From assembly GCA_000635495.1 (NCBI GenBank), contig JFLW01000003.1:186001-250000 (forward strand): a stretch of 64,000 nt of DNA, in the 5' to 3' direction. Each line of letters begins with the position of its first letter. The stretch's first letter is position 1. A program made the position numbers and the translations under genes. This DNA comes from Prochlorococcus sp. scB243_495K23. Lineage in GTDB: Bacteria > Cyanobacteriota > Cyanobacteriia > PCC-6307 > Cyanobiaceae. Of this stretch, positions 39,250-47,885 are shown piece after piece. The notes beneath the pieces were generated by a model. It made no database searches. It was given only the letters and a program-made list of their open reading frames with translations, and was not told where the DNA came from.

Positions 39250-40886
39250 AATATTTTTTTCATCAGTTCATAAGCATTCTCTAGACTATCTGCATCATTG
39301 ATTTTTTTATCTTTTCTCCATTTTGTTATTCTTGGAAATCTCACTGCTATGCCAGACTTATGACGTTTTGAAATTTGTATTTTCTCAAAAGATATTTCGA
39401 AAACCATTTCTGGTTTTAACGATCGAACAGGACCAAATTTTTCTATTGTATTTTTCCTTATCCATTTATCTAGCTCTTTAATCTCAATATTCGTTAAACC
39501 AGAATATGCACTTGCAAATTTTATTAATTCTTCGTCTTTCCATAATGCAAAACTGTAATCTGTGTAAAGACCAGCTCTTCTACCGCTTCCGCCCTTAGCG
39601 TAAATTAGAACAGCATCCAGTTGCATAGGATCAACTTTATATTTCCACCAAATACCTTTTTTTCTACCAGAGGAGTATATAGAAGTCTTTTTTTTAATTA
39701 TTAATCCTTCAGTATTATTTTCTCGAGATTTTTCTTTATAAGTTAAAGCATCAGGCCAATCATTAGGAAAGATTAAATCACATATTTTAAAAATATCAGA
39801 GATATTATTCTCAGTTTTATTTTGCCATTTTGAAAAATATTTTTCTAATTCAATTCTTCTATTTTCTAGTTTAATTTCTCTTATATCTCTTCCATTAATC
39901 TCTAAAAGATCATAAGCAATAAAAATAATTGGATATTTAATTTGGATTGATCTAGTAGGAGACTTTCTATTTATTCTTTTTTGAAGTAAAGAAAAATCAA
40001 AGGCAATTTGTTCTTTAAAATTCCAAACTAATAATTCCCCATCAAGAACAAAATCATCTTTTATATGGGACATTTTCTCTACTAATTCTGGAAAAGTTTC
40101 ATTGACTAATTCTTGTCCTCTTGTCCATAACGAAACATTACCTGACCTTTTAATTAATTGCAGCCTTATACCGTCGTATTTCCATTCAAATTGAAAATCA
40201 TTTATTGAATTTTTGAAGATTTTATCTTCAATAGTATTCGCTAGAAGAAATGGAAATGGTTTGGAATTTAATTCTTCTAGATTGATGTTCTTATTAATTA
40301 AAAATTCATATGAATCAATTGAAGGCTTGAAATTACCCATCAATCTATGAGAAATAATTTCTTCATCAATATTAATTAGTTTTGATATTGATTTTGTAAT
40401 TAATCCGATAGAGACTCCTACTCTAAAAGTGCCTGTAAGAATTTTGTTGAAAATTAAATGGTAATCTTCAGGTAATCTTTCCCAAATATTTTTAATTTGT
40501 AAATTTTTTTCCTCCTCATTAAGTTTTGATAAATAAGGTATTGTTTTGCTTAGTAATTCATTGAGACTTATATTTGATAATTCCTTTTTTCTGGAAGTAC
40601 TTTTATTTTTAAGTAATAACGTTATTACCTCCGCAGAATCACCAACTTTTAAATAGCATGTATCAATTAGCCATACAGGATATTCATATATTTGAGAAAA
40701 AAGATTTTTTAAATATCTTCCACTAATAAATCTCTTATTACTTTTCCCAGTAAGTAAATATATTGCCCATGAATTATCTATTGGATCATTAGAAAAAAAA
40801 TAATTCTTTAAAACTTCAATTTTATTATTTGTACTGTTACTTGAATCTAAATCTACAAATAATTCTGAAAACTTTTTTAAGCTCAT
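39246..40886 (-). CDS. ATP-dependent DNA ligase
   Basis: 546 residues. Adenylation motif I is FEWKYDGIRLQL with the active Lys at about 236. Motif III is FVLDGELLVW, motif IV EGLIIK, and motif V WWKYKVDPM near 417-425. A C-terminal OB fold follows, with FEISFEKIQISKRHKSGIAVRFPRI ending in a motif like RFP.(I/R). The N-terminal 200 residues are the DNA-binding domain (LIGRLMGNFKPS-like). This is the bacterial ATP-dependent ligase of the Lhr-Lig-Exo-Pe cluster, not the replicative NAD ligase LigA. It lies 2 bases after the exonuclease gene. Confidence 0.92.
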   Translation of the reverse strand: MSLKKFSELFVDLDSSNSTNNKIEVLKNYFFSNDPIDNSWAIYLLTGKSNKRFISGRYLKNLFSQIYEYPVWLIDTCYLKVGDSAEVITLLLKNKSTSRKKELSNISLNELLSKTIPYLSKLNEEEKNLQIKNIWERLPEDYHLIFNKILTGTFRVGVSIGLITKSISKLINIDEEIISHRLMGNFKPSIDSYEFLINKNINLEELNSKPFPFLLANTIEDKIFKNSINDFQFEWKYDGIRLQLIKRSGNVSLWTRGQELVNETFPELVEKMSHIKDDFVLDGELLVWNFKEQIAFDFSLLQKRINRKSPTRSIQIKYPIIFIAYDLLEINGRDIREIKLENRRIELEKYFSKWQNKTENNISDIFKICDLIFPNDWPDALTYKEKSRENNTEGLIIKKKTSIYSSGRKKGIWWKYKVDPMQLDAVLIYAKGGSGRRAGLYTDYSFALWKDEELIKFASAYSGLTNIEIKELDKWIRKNTIEKFGPVRSLKPEMVFEISFEKIQISKRHKSGIAVRFPRITKWRKDKKINDADSLENAYELMKKIL

Positions 40887-40888
40887 AT

Positions 40889-41875
40889 TTATTTACCGAA
40901 GAAAAGAACATTTATTGATTCCTTTTCAACTAAATATTTACTTATGGCTTCACTATCTCCATGATGAAAAAATACATTTTTTGCTTCGGACTTTTTTACT
41001 ACTTCCAGAATTCCATCCCAATCTGCATGATCTGATATTGCGAACCCTTTGTCATATCCTGATCTTTTTCTTAGAGCCCTTATTGACATCCATCCACTCG
41101 CGAAAGCTGTTTGAATATTTTTGAAATTTTTTAGATAAGAGCCCTTACTCAGAGATGGCGGTAATAATATTAAACTTCCTTTAAGTTCATCAATCTTTTT
41201 TTTATTTTCGATTTTTATAGTATCTTTAATATCAATTCCAAGTTTTTTATAAATATTGTTCATTTTATGAATACTGTCATGGGAATAAATATTGCCTTTA
41301 AAATTTGTTTGACTTATTTCGTTTAACAATCTCTGAGCTTTTCCTAGTGAATAGCAGAAAAGTAAAGAAGTTTTTTCTGGTGAATTAGTTATCCATTTTG
41401 AAATATCATTTGCTATTTTATTTGTTTCATCCCACTTAAATATAGGTAAACCAAAAGTACATTCACTTATTAAATAATCAGTTTTTACTATTTCACATTG
41501 TTTGCAAGTCTCATCTTTTTGCAGCTTATAGTCACCTGAAATTAGCCATTTTTCTTCAGCAAAAATAAACCTTATTTGACTAGATCCAAGGATGTGACCG
41601 GACGGATGAAAAGAAATATTAATACCATTTATCTTAAATTCTTCTCCATATTCAAAAGTCTTAATTTTGATATTATCTCCAACTCTTTCTTTAAGAAGTA
41701 TCGCAGTTTCCTTAGTAGAAATGTATTCTTCACAGCCAAATGTAAAGTGATCAAAATGAGCATGAGTTATTAATGCCTTTTTTACTGGCTTGCTTGGATC
41801 AATCCAAATATCAGCAAGTTCACAATAAAGATTTCCATCTTTATATCTAATTAAATATTCTTGTTGAGTTCTCAA
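40889..41875 (-). CDS. Ligase-associated MBL-fold DNA exonuclease
   Basis: 328 residues. Metallo-beta-lactamase motif ALITHAHFDHFTFG near residues 34-47, then PSGHILGSSQIRF, LISGDYKLQKDE, an ECTFGLPIF segment, and SDHADW(DG) near residue 285, followed by FFHHGD. This is the beta-CASP-like nuclease family encoded with ATP-dependent ligase, predicted to process DNA ends with metal. It is the first gene of the operon, with its ATG at 41873-41875. A mycobacterial/pseudomonad relative of the cluster has Mn-dependent DNase activity. Confidence 0.88.
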   Translation of the reverse strand: MRTQQEYLIRYKDGNLYCELADIWIDPSKPVKKALITHAHFDHFTFGCEEYISTKETAILLKERVGDNIKIKTFEYGEEFKINGINISFHPSGHILGSSQIRFIFAEEKWLISGDYKLQKDETCKQCEIVKTDYLISECTFGLPIFKWDETNKIANDISKWITNSPEKTSLLFCYSLGKAQRLLNEISQTNFKGNIYSHDSIHKMNNIYKKLGIDIKDTIKIENKKKIDELKGSLILLPPSLSKGSYLKNFKNIQTAFASGWMSIRALRKRSGYDKGFAISDHADWDGILEVVKKSEAKNVFFHHGDSEAISKYLVEKESINVLFFGK

Positions 41876-41910
41876 AACTACATCTATTACAATGAAGTTA
41901 ATTTAGCTAA

Positions 41911-42324
41911 TTATGCCCAGGCTTGTTTTGATAAAGCTATGGCTGAAATTGTTAGTAAAGCAATAACTACAAATTTATTACTCCAATTAATCATGAATGA
42001 ACTGATTTTGTTAAAAGAAACTCTATTAGATGGCACAATATTTTGCTGATTCAGAATGTGATGATTCTCATTATTTTTTAAGTAATTTAAATTTTTAATC
42101 TCATTTATTAATTTAGATTCGCAAGTTGAGAGTTGTTCTACTTGATTTAATAAATCAATATCTTCAGGTCTTAATAAAGAATTTAATTCTTTAATTTGCC
42201 TTTCGTTTTTCACAAGAAATTCATTAACGATCTCATCTGTTCCTAATCCCTTCTTTAAATTTAAAAGAATATCATCTCTTTCCCAAGATTTTTCAAGAGA
42301 ATTTAAAATTTTGTTTATAGTCAT
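41911..42324 (-). CDS. Hypothetical tail-anchored membrane protein
   Basis: 137 residues. A mostly helical cytosolic region (MTINKILNSLEKSWERDDILLNLKKGLGTDE, then DIDLLNQVEQLSTCESKLINEIKNL) is followed by a single C-terminal helix at about 117-137 (KFVVIALLTISAIALSKQAWA). It is probably inserted in the membrane post-translationally. It lies upstream of the exonuclease gene (35 bases) and may share its transcript. No family recognised. Confidence 0.6.
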   Translation of the reverse strand: MTINKILNSLEKSWERDDILLNLKKGLGTDEIVNEFLVKNERQIKELNSLLRPEDIDLLNQVEQLSTCESKLINEIKNLNYLKNNENHHILNQQNIVPSNRVSFNKISSFMINWSNKFVVIALLTISAIALSKQAWA

Positions 42325-42408
42325 TTTAAGTATTTTTACTTATAATAAATTATTATTTTTTTCTTCTGTGGCTTACTTCTTTAAGTAATTAGAAAAAATT
42401 ATTTTTAT

Positions 42409-42690
42409 TTAAGATTTGCGAATAAGTCTGTTTGCAAAATATTTTATCTTTACCTCTTCTATAATTTTTTTAGAACTGCTTTTGGTTTTAACTTTATTTA
42501 TGTTGATCACTTCATCGGACACATTTTTGCCCGTTTCAAAATAACTTTTAATTTTTTTTAATTCTTCTTCATTTAATCTTTTTGTAGCACCTTTTGCGTT
42601 GATTCCAAGTTTCTTGCAGGCTAATAATATTCTATTACTTTCGACATTAAGATCTTTGGCAATACTAAAAATAGGGGTGTTGATAGACAT
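42409..42690 (-). CDS. Small IF2-N-domain protein
   Basis: 93 residues. Residues about 6-51 (PIFSIAKDLNVESNRILLACKKLGINAKGATKRLNEEELKKIKSYF) match the N-terminal module of translation initiation factor IF2 (PF04760-like): helix, SxRILxACKxLG, then K/R-rich helix. The remainder is a Lys-rich tail (NKVKTKSSSKKIIEEVKIKYFANRLIRKS). It has no G domain, so it is a stand-alone module that could bind RNA or the ribosome. Such small paralogues occur in picocyanobacteria; the role is unknown. Confidence 0.7.
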   Translation of the reverse strand: MSINTPIFSIAKDLNVESNRILLACKKLGINAKGATKRLNEEELKKIKSYFETGKNVSDEVININKVKTKSSSKKIIEEVKIKYFANRLIRKS

Positions 42691-42784
42691 TATTTTTTTA
42701 CCATGTAATTTATTATTTATAATATATTTATAAGTTAGAAATTAAATATATTTTAACTATTTTTAATTTCAAAAACTTTTTTAA

Positions 42785-44104
42785 TTAGGCAACTTCATCT
42801 TCGAAATTATTTAAATCATTAAACTTTTTCTTCATGGTTGGGTTATTTCTAGTTAATTTCTTTACTGTCAAATCTTGAGATTTGCTGTCAGCAGATAGAA
42901 GATGTTTTTTCGAAAGAATTAAAGCTTCTTTGGTTTTTTGTAAATGGGTTATTGATTTATCAATTTCTGAAATTGCATCATTAAATCTATCCTGGGCAAG
43001 TGAAACATTTTTACCTACTGCATTTTTAAATTGCTCAAGAGTACTTTCAAAATTAGTTATGTCATAATTCTCGCGTCTCATTAAATCAATTTGTGATTTG
43101 TATTTTAAGGTTTCCATAGATGCATTTCTTAGCAGAGAAATAATGGGCAAGAAAAATTGCGGTCTTATGACATACATCTTTGGAAATCTATGAGAGACGT
43201 CTACTATTCCTGCATTATAAAGTTCACTATCTGGTTCTAAAAGCGACACGAGCACTGCGTATTCACAAGATTTTTGCCTTCTATCTTTATCTAATTCTTT
43301 TAAGAAATCTTCATTTTTTCTTTTATTAGTTCCATTTACACTTTCATTCTTCATTTCAAACATTATTGATACTACTTCTGTTTTATTTTCATCAAATTCT
43401 CTAAATATATAGTCCCCTTTACTTCCAGTAGAGGCATCATTATCCTTTTCGAAATATGAGTTTTTAAACGCAGATGCACGATTAAGATTAAATTGAGTTT
43501 CGCAATGGATTTCTAAGGTTTCCCCTACCATCTTTGTAGATAATCTAGACTTCATTTCTCTTAATTCCTGAATAGTCAGGTCCCTTTCACTAATTTTGCT
43601 TTTAAACTTTTCTTCAATTAATTTTTCATTAATTGAATTCTCAAGTTTCATCTTTTCAATGTAATTTGTTAATGAAGAGTTCTCTTTTTCTAAATTATTA
43701 ACAGCTTCACTTACTTTGTTTTTTAAAGATAATTCTGAAATTAAAGACTGGGTTTTGATTTCATCCTTCAGCTTGACTAATTCATTATTCAATGAATTAA
43801 TTTTATTTGTTGCTTGATTTTTTAAATCATTGAGGGCATTTGTTTTCTTTTCATCAGCTATTTTTAATTTAGATTCAAGAGTTTGGATCTCAGACTCTTT
43901 AATGCGATTTTGCTCTATTAATTGTATTTTTAACTCACGTTTTAAAATTTCCAAAGCTTTTTTATTATCTTCTTCAGCCAAGATAAGCCTTTCTTTTATT
44001 TGTTTGTTAAATTCTTCGTCTTTTATCTGAAGAAGTATTTCTTCAAAGCTGCTGGGATCAATACTGAAAGTTTTGCCGCATGAAGGACATTTAATATCTT
44101 TCAT
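42785..44104 (-). CDS. DUF2130-family protein (zinc ribbon, coiled coil, nuclease-like)
   Basis: 439 residues. The N-terminal zinc-ribbon half, KCPSCGKTFSI (Cys6, Cys9), is followed by about 170 residues of coiled coil (Lys/Glu/Leu-rich, KLKIADEKKTNALNDLKNQATNKINSLN). The DUF2130 domain comes next: EIHCETQFN, then GSKGDYIFREFDENKTEVVSIMFEMKNES and NEDFLKELDKDRRQKSCEYAVLVSLLEPDSELY, ending in VIRPQFFLPIISLLRNA. A Gly-Asp followed by hydrophobic-Glu-x-Lys (GDY...FEMKN) resembles a PD-(D/E)xK nuclease core, which is inference. It lies next to the repair cluster on the same strand. Confidence 0.75.
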   Translation of the reverse strand: MKDIKCPSCGKTFSIDPSSFEEILLQIKDEEFNKQIKERLILAEEDNKKALEILKRELKIQLIEQNRIKESEIQTLESKLKIADEKKTNALNDLKNQATNKINSLNNELVKLKDEIKTQSLISELSLKNKVSEAVNNLEKENSSLTNYIEKMKLENSINEKLIEEKFKSKISERDLTIQELREMKSRLSTKMVGETLEIHCETQFNLNRASAFKNSYFEKDNDASTGSKGDYIFREFDENKTEVVSIMFEMKNESVNGTNKRKNEDFLKELDKDRRQKSCEYAVLVSLLEPDSELYNAGIVDVSHRFPKMYVIRPQFFLPIISLLRNASMETLKYKSQIDLMRRENYDITNFESTLEQFKNAVGKNVSLAQDRFNDAISEIDKSITHLQKTKEALILSKKHLLSADSKSQDLTVKKLTRNNPTMKKKFNDLNNFEDEVA

Positions 44105-44235
44105 TTTTTAATTACAGAATTAATTTTAGAAAGGATTTAATATTCAAATTATGTAAAAAGAATATTTTTCTTGACTAAGAATAATCAATGATCCAATGTT
44201 ATGCATAAAAAAATAAAATAATTACTCAATATAAG

Positions 44236-44604
44236 TCATATTAATCCTGATTCTTTAAGAATATTTATTTTATTTGCTAATTCAATATCTGCAGAAGATA
44301 TTGAGCGGTCTAAAGTTTTGTGAGATGAAACTGTGTAACCACTATCATCAACAAATTCGTCTTCAGCATTTTTTAATTGGGCATTCACCTTTTGGAGATC
44401 TTTAAAATTATCCGACTTGTATTTATTTGACTTACTGATGTTACTATATCCAAAATTCGCAATTCCTCTAGCATCTAATGCTTCCTCAACTAATATTCCA
44501 ACTACCTTAGATCTACTTATTGATTCGCTCTTGGATATTTCATCAATAATTTCAAGTACTCTTTTTCTAGGGAGATATCCTATTCTTTTAACTTTATTTT
44601 CCAT
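44236..44604 (-). CDS. Ribbon-helix-helix-like small protein
   Basis: 122 residues. The N-terminal 50 residues (KVKRIGYLPRKRVLEIIDEISKSESISRSKVVGILVEEALDARGI) have a strand followed by two helices, with the SISRSKVVGILVEEAL segment typical of RHH DNA-binding proteins. The C-terminal half is charged with a helical end (SSADIELANKINILKESGLI). It could be an antitoxin or other DNA-binding protein, but no partner toxin was recognised beside it. The start is chosen at ATG 44604. Confidence 0.5.
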   Translation of the reverse strand: MENKVKRIGYLPRKRVLEIIDEISKSESISRSKVVGILVEEALDARGIANFGYSNISKSNKYKSDNFKDLQKVNAQLKNAEDEFVDDSGYTVSSHKTLDRSISSADIELANKINILKESGLI

Positions 44605-44832
44605 GAGTCTTTACATATGTCAATATTGTAACACTTCTGTCAAATGTAATCAGATTTTAATTAACAGTACTTATTTATAAATTTAAAAAATGAGACTAAA
44701 GTATAATTTTAAAGAACACACATACAAAGTTATTTCTCAAATGGTCATGAGGATAGTTTTATATGCTTCTTCTAATTACTATTTCAGATTGGGTCGGATC
44801 TCTGAAATTTTCTTTATTTAACTCCAAATATT
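44605..44832. other. Intergenic stretch with possible tiny frames
   Basis: A plus-strand frame, ATG 44691 to TAA, encodes about 43 residues (MRLKYNFKEHTYKVISQM...) and another from 44763 about 26 residues, overlapping the next gene. Neither has supporting signals, so they are not listed as genes. The region likely contains promoters for the two divergent genes. Confidence 0.3.
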
Positions 44833-45036
44833 ATGAAAGATAAACTTTATGATAATGCTGATAGCTTTGCAATGTCATTTGACGAGGAATGGCAAAACAT
44901 TGATTGTGATGATATACGATACAAGATAGATAAGGTATTTGAACTTTTATCAGACCACCCTTTTTTAATTTCTAATCCTGAAAATGCTAGAAAAATGGCA
45001 GAATTTAGGATATTTTCATTAAAAAAATTTCAATAA
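44833..45036 (+). CDS. Hypothetical 67-residue protein
   Basis: An acidic helical protein, MKDKLYDNADSFAMSFDEEWQNIDCDDIRYKIDKVFELLSDHPFLISNPENARKMAEFRIFSLKKFQ. No membrane segment and no family recognised. It stands alone on the plus strand among minus-strand genes. Confidence 0.5.
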   Translation: MKDKLYDNADSFAMSFDEEWQNIDCDDIRYKIDKVFELLSDHPFLISNPENARKMAEFRIFSLKKFQ

Positions 45037-45096
45037 TTATTATAAAATTTTTTTTATTAAATCAATTATTTCATATTAATTTTAATTACTAAAGAC

Positions 45097-45270
45097 TTAA
45101 ATATTTGGTGCATTAAAAAATCCCTTACTGTACAAAAATATTATTATGCCAATAATTGGACCTATCCCAAAAACAAAAAGTACTAATTTTGCAGAATTTT
45201 TTGTTTGACCTAATTTTTGATCTTTTAAATTTGAATTGGGTTGGATTTTTTTTGATTTTTTCTTTTTCAT
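45097..45270 (-). CDS. Small single-span membrane protein
   Basis: 57 residues from ATG 45270, preferred over a further upstream start. A very basic N-terminus (MKKKKSKKIQPNSNLKDQKLGQTKN) leads into one membrane helix at about 28-48 (AKLVLFVFGIGPIIGIIIFLY) and a short tail (SKGFFNAPNI). The composition is that of small inner- or thylakoid-membrane proteins; not recognised. Confidence 0.55.
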   Translation of the reverse strand: MKKKKSKKIQPNSNLKDQKLGQTKNSAKLVLFVFGIGPIIGIIIFLYSKGFFNAPNI

Positions 45271-45404
45271 GAAGGATATATTACTATAACGCAACGTTAA
45301 AAGATTTTGATATGTTATTGGTTGAAAAAATTTTTTAATTTTACAAAATTATTATGGGAGTCAAAAAAGATCGTATTGTATAATGTAAAGAATATAAAGG
45401 GAAT

Positions 45405-45602
45405 ATGAGTGCAACTAAGAGAGAGGAAGTATGTTCTCACCTTAGATATATAAGGTTAGAACTTAGAGAGATGCATCAAACGCTCATCAAAGAAGATTTG
45501 TTGCCAGATCTTAATGAAGCAAAGGAAGTCCTTTCACAGCTTGATGCTTTATTTGATTTATTATCAGAAAAAAAAGTAAAGAAGATAAAAAGCCAATTCT
45601 GA
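45405..45602 (+). CDS. Hypothetical 65-residue helical protein
   Basis: MSATKREEVCSHLRYIRLELREMHQTLIKEDLLPDLNEAKEVLSQLDALFDLLSEKKVKKIKSQF. The heptad-like spacing and charge suggest a two-helix coiled coil. GTATAATG (45376-45383) lies about 22 bases before the start as a possible -10. Function unknown. Confidence 0.5.
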   Translation: MSATKREEVCSHLRYIRLELREMHQTLIKEDLLPDLNEAKEVLSQLDALFDLLSEKKVKKIKSQF

Positions 45603-45626
45603 GAAATTTCGGGAAATTTTATTGTA

Positions 45627-45821
45627 TTAAAGATAATTTGTAGCTGATTCTATTTTTTTTCTATTATCGTGCATCTGTTCTAATTCATTGTAAATTTCTT
45701 TAATTTGGATTTGTATTAGATCGGTTGAATTTATATTACTTAACGCATCTAATGTTGATAGAAGGCTTTCTTTGGCTTCAATTAAATGTCTACATTCTTT
45801 ACTGCCTGCTTCGTATGACAT
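45627..45821 (-). CDS. Hypothetical 64-residue helical protein
   Basis: MSYEAGSKECRHLIEAKESLLSTLDALSNINSTDLIQIQIKEIYNELEQMHDNRKKIESATNYL. Two predicted helices. It is similar in size and design to the plus-strand neighbour at 45405 and converges with it. Function unknown. Confidence 0.5.
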   Translation of the reverse strand: MSYEAGSKECRHLIEAKESLLSTLDALSNINSTDLIQIQIKEIYNELEQMHDNRKKIESATNYL

Positions 45822-45961
45822 AGGATTTATAAAAAAATTATTATCCCAAATATATTAAAAATTCTTCCGTATTGCTTGATACTCTTATTAAATCAACGCT
45901 TATTATTGTATTTTTCTATACAGATTAAGAAATTATTTTCACTAAGATTTAATAAAAACTT

Positions 45962-46144
45962 ATGCAAGAAAACTCCAATGATTATAAATTCTGTATTAAG
46001 TTGGCCCTGGACAATGCAAAACAAAGGATTAACTTACTAGATAATTCTGATAAAAAGTGTGTCCTAGAAGAATATAAGGAATGGTTTAATGATGGTTTAA
46101 ATAAGCATACGGTTTTACTACTAAGAGATGATCCGATCATATAA
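45962..46144 (+). CDS. Hypothetical 60-residue protein
   Basis: MQENSNDYKFCIKLALDNAKQRINLLDNSDKKCVLEEYKEWFNDGLNKHTVLLLRDDPII. Soluble, two Cys. Located between a helical protein (minus) and a small membrane protein (minus). No family recognised. Confidence 0.5.
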   Translation: MQENSNDYKFCIKLALDNAKQRINLLDNSDKKCVLEEYKEWFNDGLNKHTVLLLRDDPII

Positions 46145-46165
46145 GAATGAATTTAAAAATATTTT

Positions 46166-46261
46166 TTAGTTCTTTGTGCTAGAAGTAACCTTAAATAAAA
46201 AATAAAGACTTGCAATGAATATAATTGCCAAGATAACAGTTAATGAAGAAAAATTATCCAT
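46166..46261 (-). CDS. 31-residue single-span membrane microprotein
   Basis: ATG at 46259-46261, TAA at 46166-46168. MDNFSSLTVILAIIFIASLYFLF is a membrane helix with the tail KVTSSTKN. It is similar in size to cytochrome b6f and photosystem small subunits but is not recognised as one. Confidence 0.5.
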   Translation of the reverse strand: MDNFSSLTVILAIIFIASLYFLFKVTSSTKN

Positions 46262-46319
46262 ATTTTTTTAAATATAAAATTTATTTAAATATAGCAGTTA
46301 AGTTAAATAGGTCCTGCAT

Positions 46320-46448
46320 TCAGTTTTCTTTGAAAAGACAAAGAATAAATTTATTCAAACTTTCTTTTTCTAAAAATATTTTTTTATTCTTATAGGTTTT
46401 TAATTTCTTAAAAATTAAATTAACTAAGTATTTTGATTTTGGAGTCAT
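46320..46448 (-). CDS. 42-residue basic microprotein
   Basis: ATG at 46446-46448, TGA at 46320-46322. MTPKSKYLVNLIFKKLKTYKNKKIFLEKESLNKFILCLFKEN is strongly basic. It lies immediately downstream (9 bases) of the lipoprotein gene on the same strand. Function unknown. Confidence 0.4.
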   Translation of the reverse strand: MTPKSKYLVNLIFKKLKTYKNKKIFLEKESLNKFILCLFKEN

Positions 46449-46457
46449 ATATTAAAT

Positions 46458-46808
46458 TTATTTTTCCAATAAATAAATTTTCTCTTCACCTACTTTATCT
46501 GGCTGCGTTATTTTACATCCTTTATCTTTTTCCATATTACAATCTTTTGTGGCAGGAACAGATTTCCATGTGCAAATTTTTTCTTGGGAATCTTTTCTTA
46601 TAATATTCCATCCATCATCTAAGTATTCTGAAATACCATCTTCTCCACACGAAAACTTTATTTCCATTCTCTTCTTCTCTGAATTAGGATTCTCCTCAAT
46701 ATTTTTTTCCAAATTATTTATAGGATACTCTTTATTCGTTGATGTCTTACAAGAAATTAAGAAAATTGCAATTAAAATTATCAACGGGAATTGTTTTATT
46801 ATTTTCAT
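46458..46808 (-). CDS. Lipoprotein, Cys-rich
   Basis: 116 residues. A signal peptide ends in lipobox ISC (MKIIKQFPLIILIAIFLISC, Cys20). The mature part has five Cys (FSCGEDGISEYLDDGWNIIRKDSQEKICTWKSVPATKDCNMEKDKGCKITQPDKVGEEKIYLL), probably disulfide-bonded in the periplasm. The GWxI motif resembles a small domain of unknown role. It is first in a likely two-gene unit with the basic microprotein. Confidence 0.7.
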   Translation of the reverse strand: MKIIKQFPLIILIAIFLISCKTSTNKEYPINNLEKNIEENPNSEKKRMEIKFSCGEDGISEYLDDGWNIIRKDSQEKICTWKSVPATKDCNMEKDKGCKITQPDKVGEEKIYLLEK

Positions 46809-46848
46809 TTTTATAACTTTTATGATTCTAAGTTAATTAAATTATAGT

Positions 46849-47025
46849 TTATTTTGATTCTATTAATTTTAATAGTTTATCCATTTTATTCATCAAGTCT
46901 TTTACATCATCTGGCTTCGGTAATATTAATTCTTCCGTAACTTCTAAATGCATTTTCTTTAAGTTTTGCCTCAAATCTTTTAAATGCATTTTCACGTTTT
47001 CTTTCTTTTGTTTTATATCAGTCAT
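46849..47025 (-). CDS. 58-residue charged helical protein
   Basis: ATG at 47023-47025, TAA at 46849-46851. MTDIKQKKENVKMHLKDLRQNLKKMHLEVTEELILPKPDDVKDLMNKMDKLLKLIESK. Mostly helical, possibly a coiled coil. It follows the 145-residue membrane protein gene by 11 bases on the same strand. No family recognised. Confidence 0.5.
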   Translation of the reverse strand: MTDIKQKKENVKMHLKDLRQNLKKMHLEVTEELILPKPDDVKDLMNKMDKLLKLIESK

Positions 47026-47036
47026 AGGAATAAAAT

Positions 47037-47474
47037 TTAATTTTTTAAATTTTCTATTTCATAGATTTCTTCGCCACCATAACAAAAATTTGTAGATATC
47101 ATTTTTAATTCCCTATTATTGATTCCGATTATATTTTTATTTTTAATAATATAATTTTTTGCAATCGCTTCACAATCTAATTTATTTTTTGCATGTTTAA
47201 TAACTGGATAAAAATATGCCAATGTAGTAATTACAAACAAAAATATTATTATTGATTTGTTTTCATTTTTAAAAAATTCTTTAGATGTTTTTTTTGCTTT
47301 TAATATTTTTATTAGTAATTTATCTGGTAATCCTATTTGAACAAATAATAACTCTACCCACCATGGAAGATCTTTATCATTTTTTTTCTTAAATTTTTCG
47401 GAAGTATTCATTTTCTTGAATTCATAGTTTTGGTTTCTAATTTCTTTAGGATTAGTTGTTTCTTTTTTACTCAT
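47037..47474 (-). CDS. Hypothetical single-span membrane protein
   Basis: 145 residues. The N-terminal 75 residues are charged and soluble, with a semi-hydrophobic LPWWVELLFVQIGLPDKLLIKIL segment. One membrane helix lies at about 77-95 (IIIFLFVITTLAYFYPVI). The C-terminal domain contains two Cys (LDCEAIAKNYIIKN and STNFCYGGEEIYEIENLKN), likely in the periplasm or lumen. Function unknown. Confidence 0.6.
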   Translation of the reverse strand: MSKKETTNPKEIRNQNYEFKKMNTSEKFKKKNDKDLPWWVELLFVQIGLPDKLLIKILKAKKTSKEFFKNENKSIIIFLFVITTLAYFYPVIKHAKNKLDCEAIAKNYIIKNKNIIGINNRELKMISTNFCYGGEEIYEIENLKN

Positions 47475-47602
47475 ATCATCTAATGATTTATTTGGAATGT
47501 AGAGGTTTTATTTTGATTTGGAAACTATATTTTTATTTTATAAGTTTTAATTTAATTTATCTATGAATTTGAGTATTCTTAATTTGAATTTAGAAATTTT
47601 AA

Positions 47603-47872
47603 ATGGCAAAAAAAAGAAGGAAGTTAAATAAAGATTTTGAGAAAAAAATATATTCATCAAAAAAAAATGTCGAATTAGTACTGGCAAAAATCTATGATAT
47701 CGATGATGAAGAAATACAAAAAGAATATATGAGCGCTTTTAACAAAGTGGTTTACTTATATGATGTACTAAAAGAAGATTACGACCGACAAGGATTTTCT
47801 GATAATTCTGAAGAACTTCTCACAAGCTACAAAAATGCTTTTAATCTTTTTGAATCAGAATTTGAAATTTAA
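47603..47872 (+). CDS. Hypothetical 89-residue helical protein
   Basis: A basic N-terminus (MAKKRRKLNKDFEKKIYSSKKNVEL) and an acidic helical remainder (DIDDEEIQKEYMSAFNKVVYLYDVLKEDYDRQGF...). Soluble, and no family recognised. It is convergent with the next minus-strand gene. Confidence 0.5.
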   Translation: MAKKRRKLNKDFEKKIYSSKKNVELVLAKIYDIDDEEIQKEYMSAFNKVVYLYDVLKEDYDRQGFSDNSEELLTSYKNAFNLFESEFEI

Positions 47873-47885
47873 ATTCAATTTCTAA

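Noticed and set aside
44691-44845. Two tiny plus-strand frames before 44833
   Set aside because: They overlap the better supported 67-residue gene and have no ribosome binding site or conserved look.
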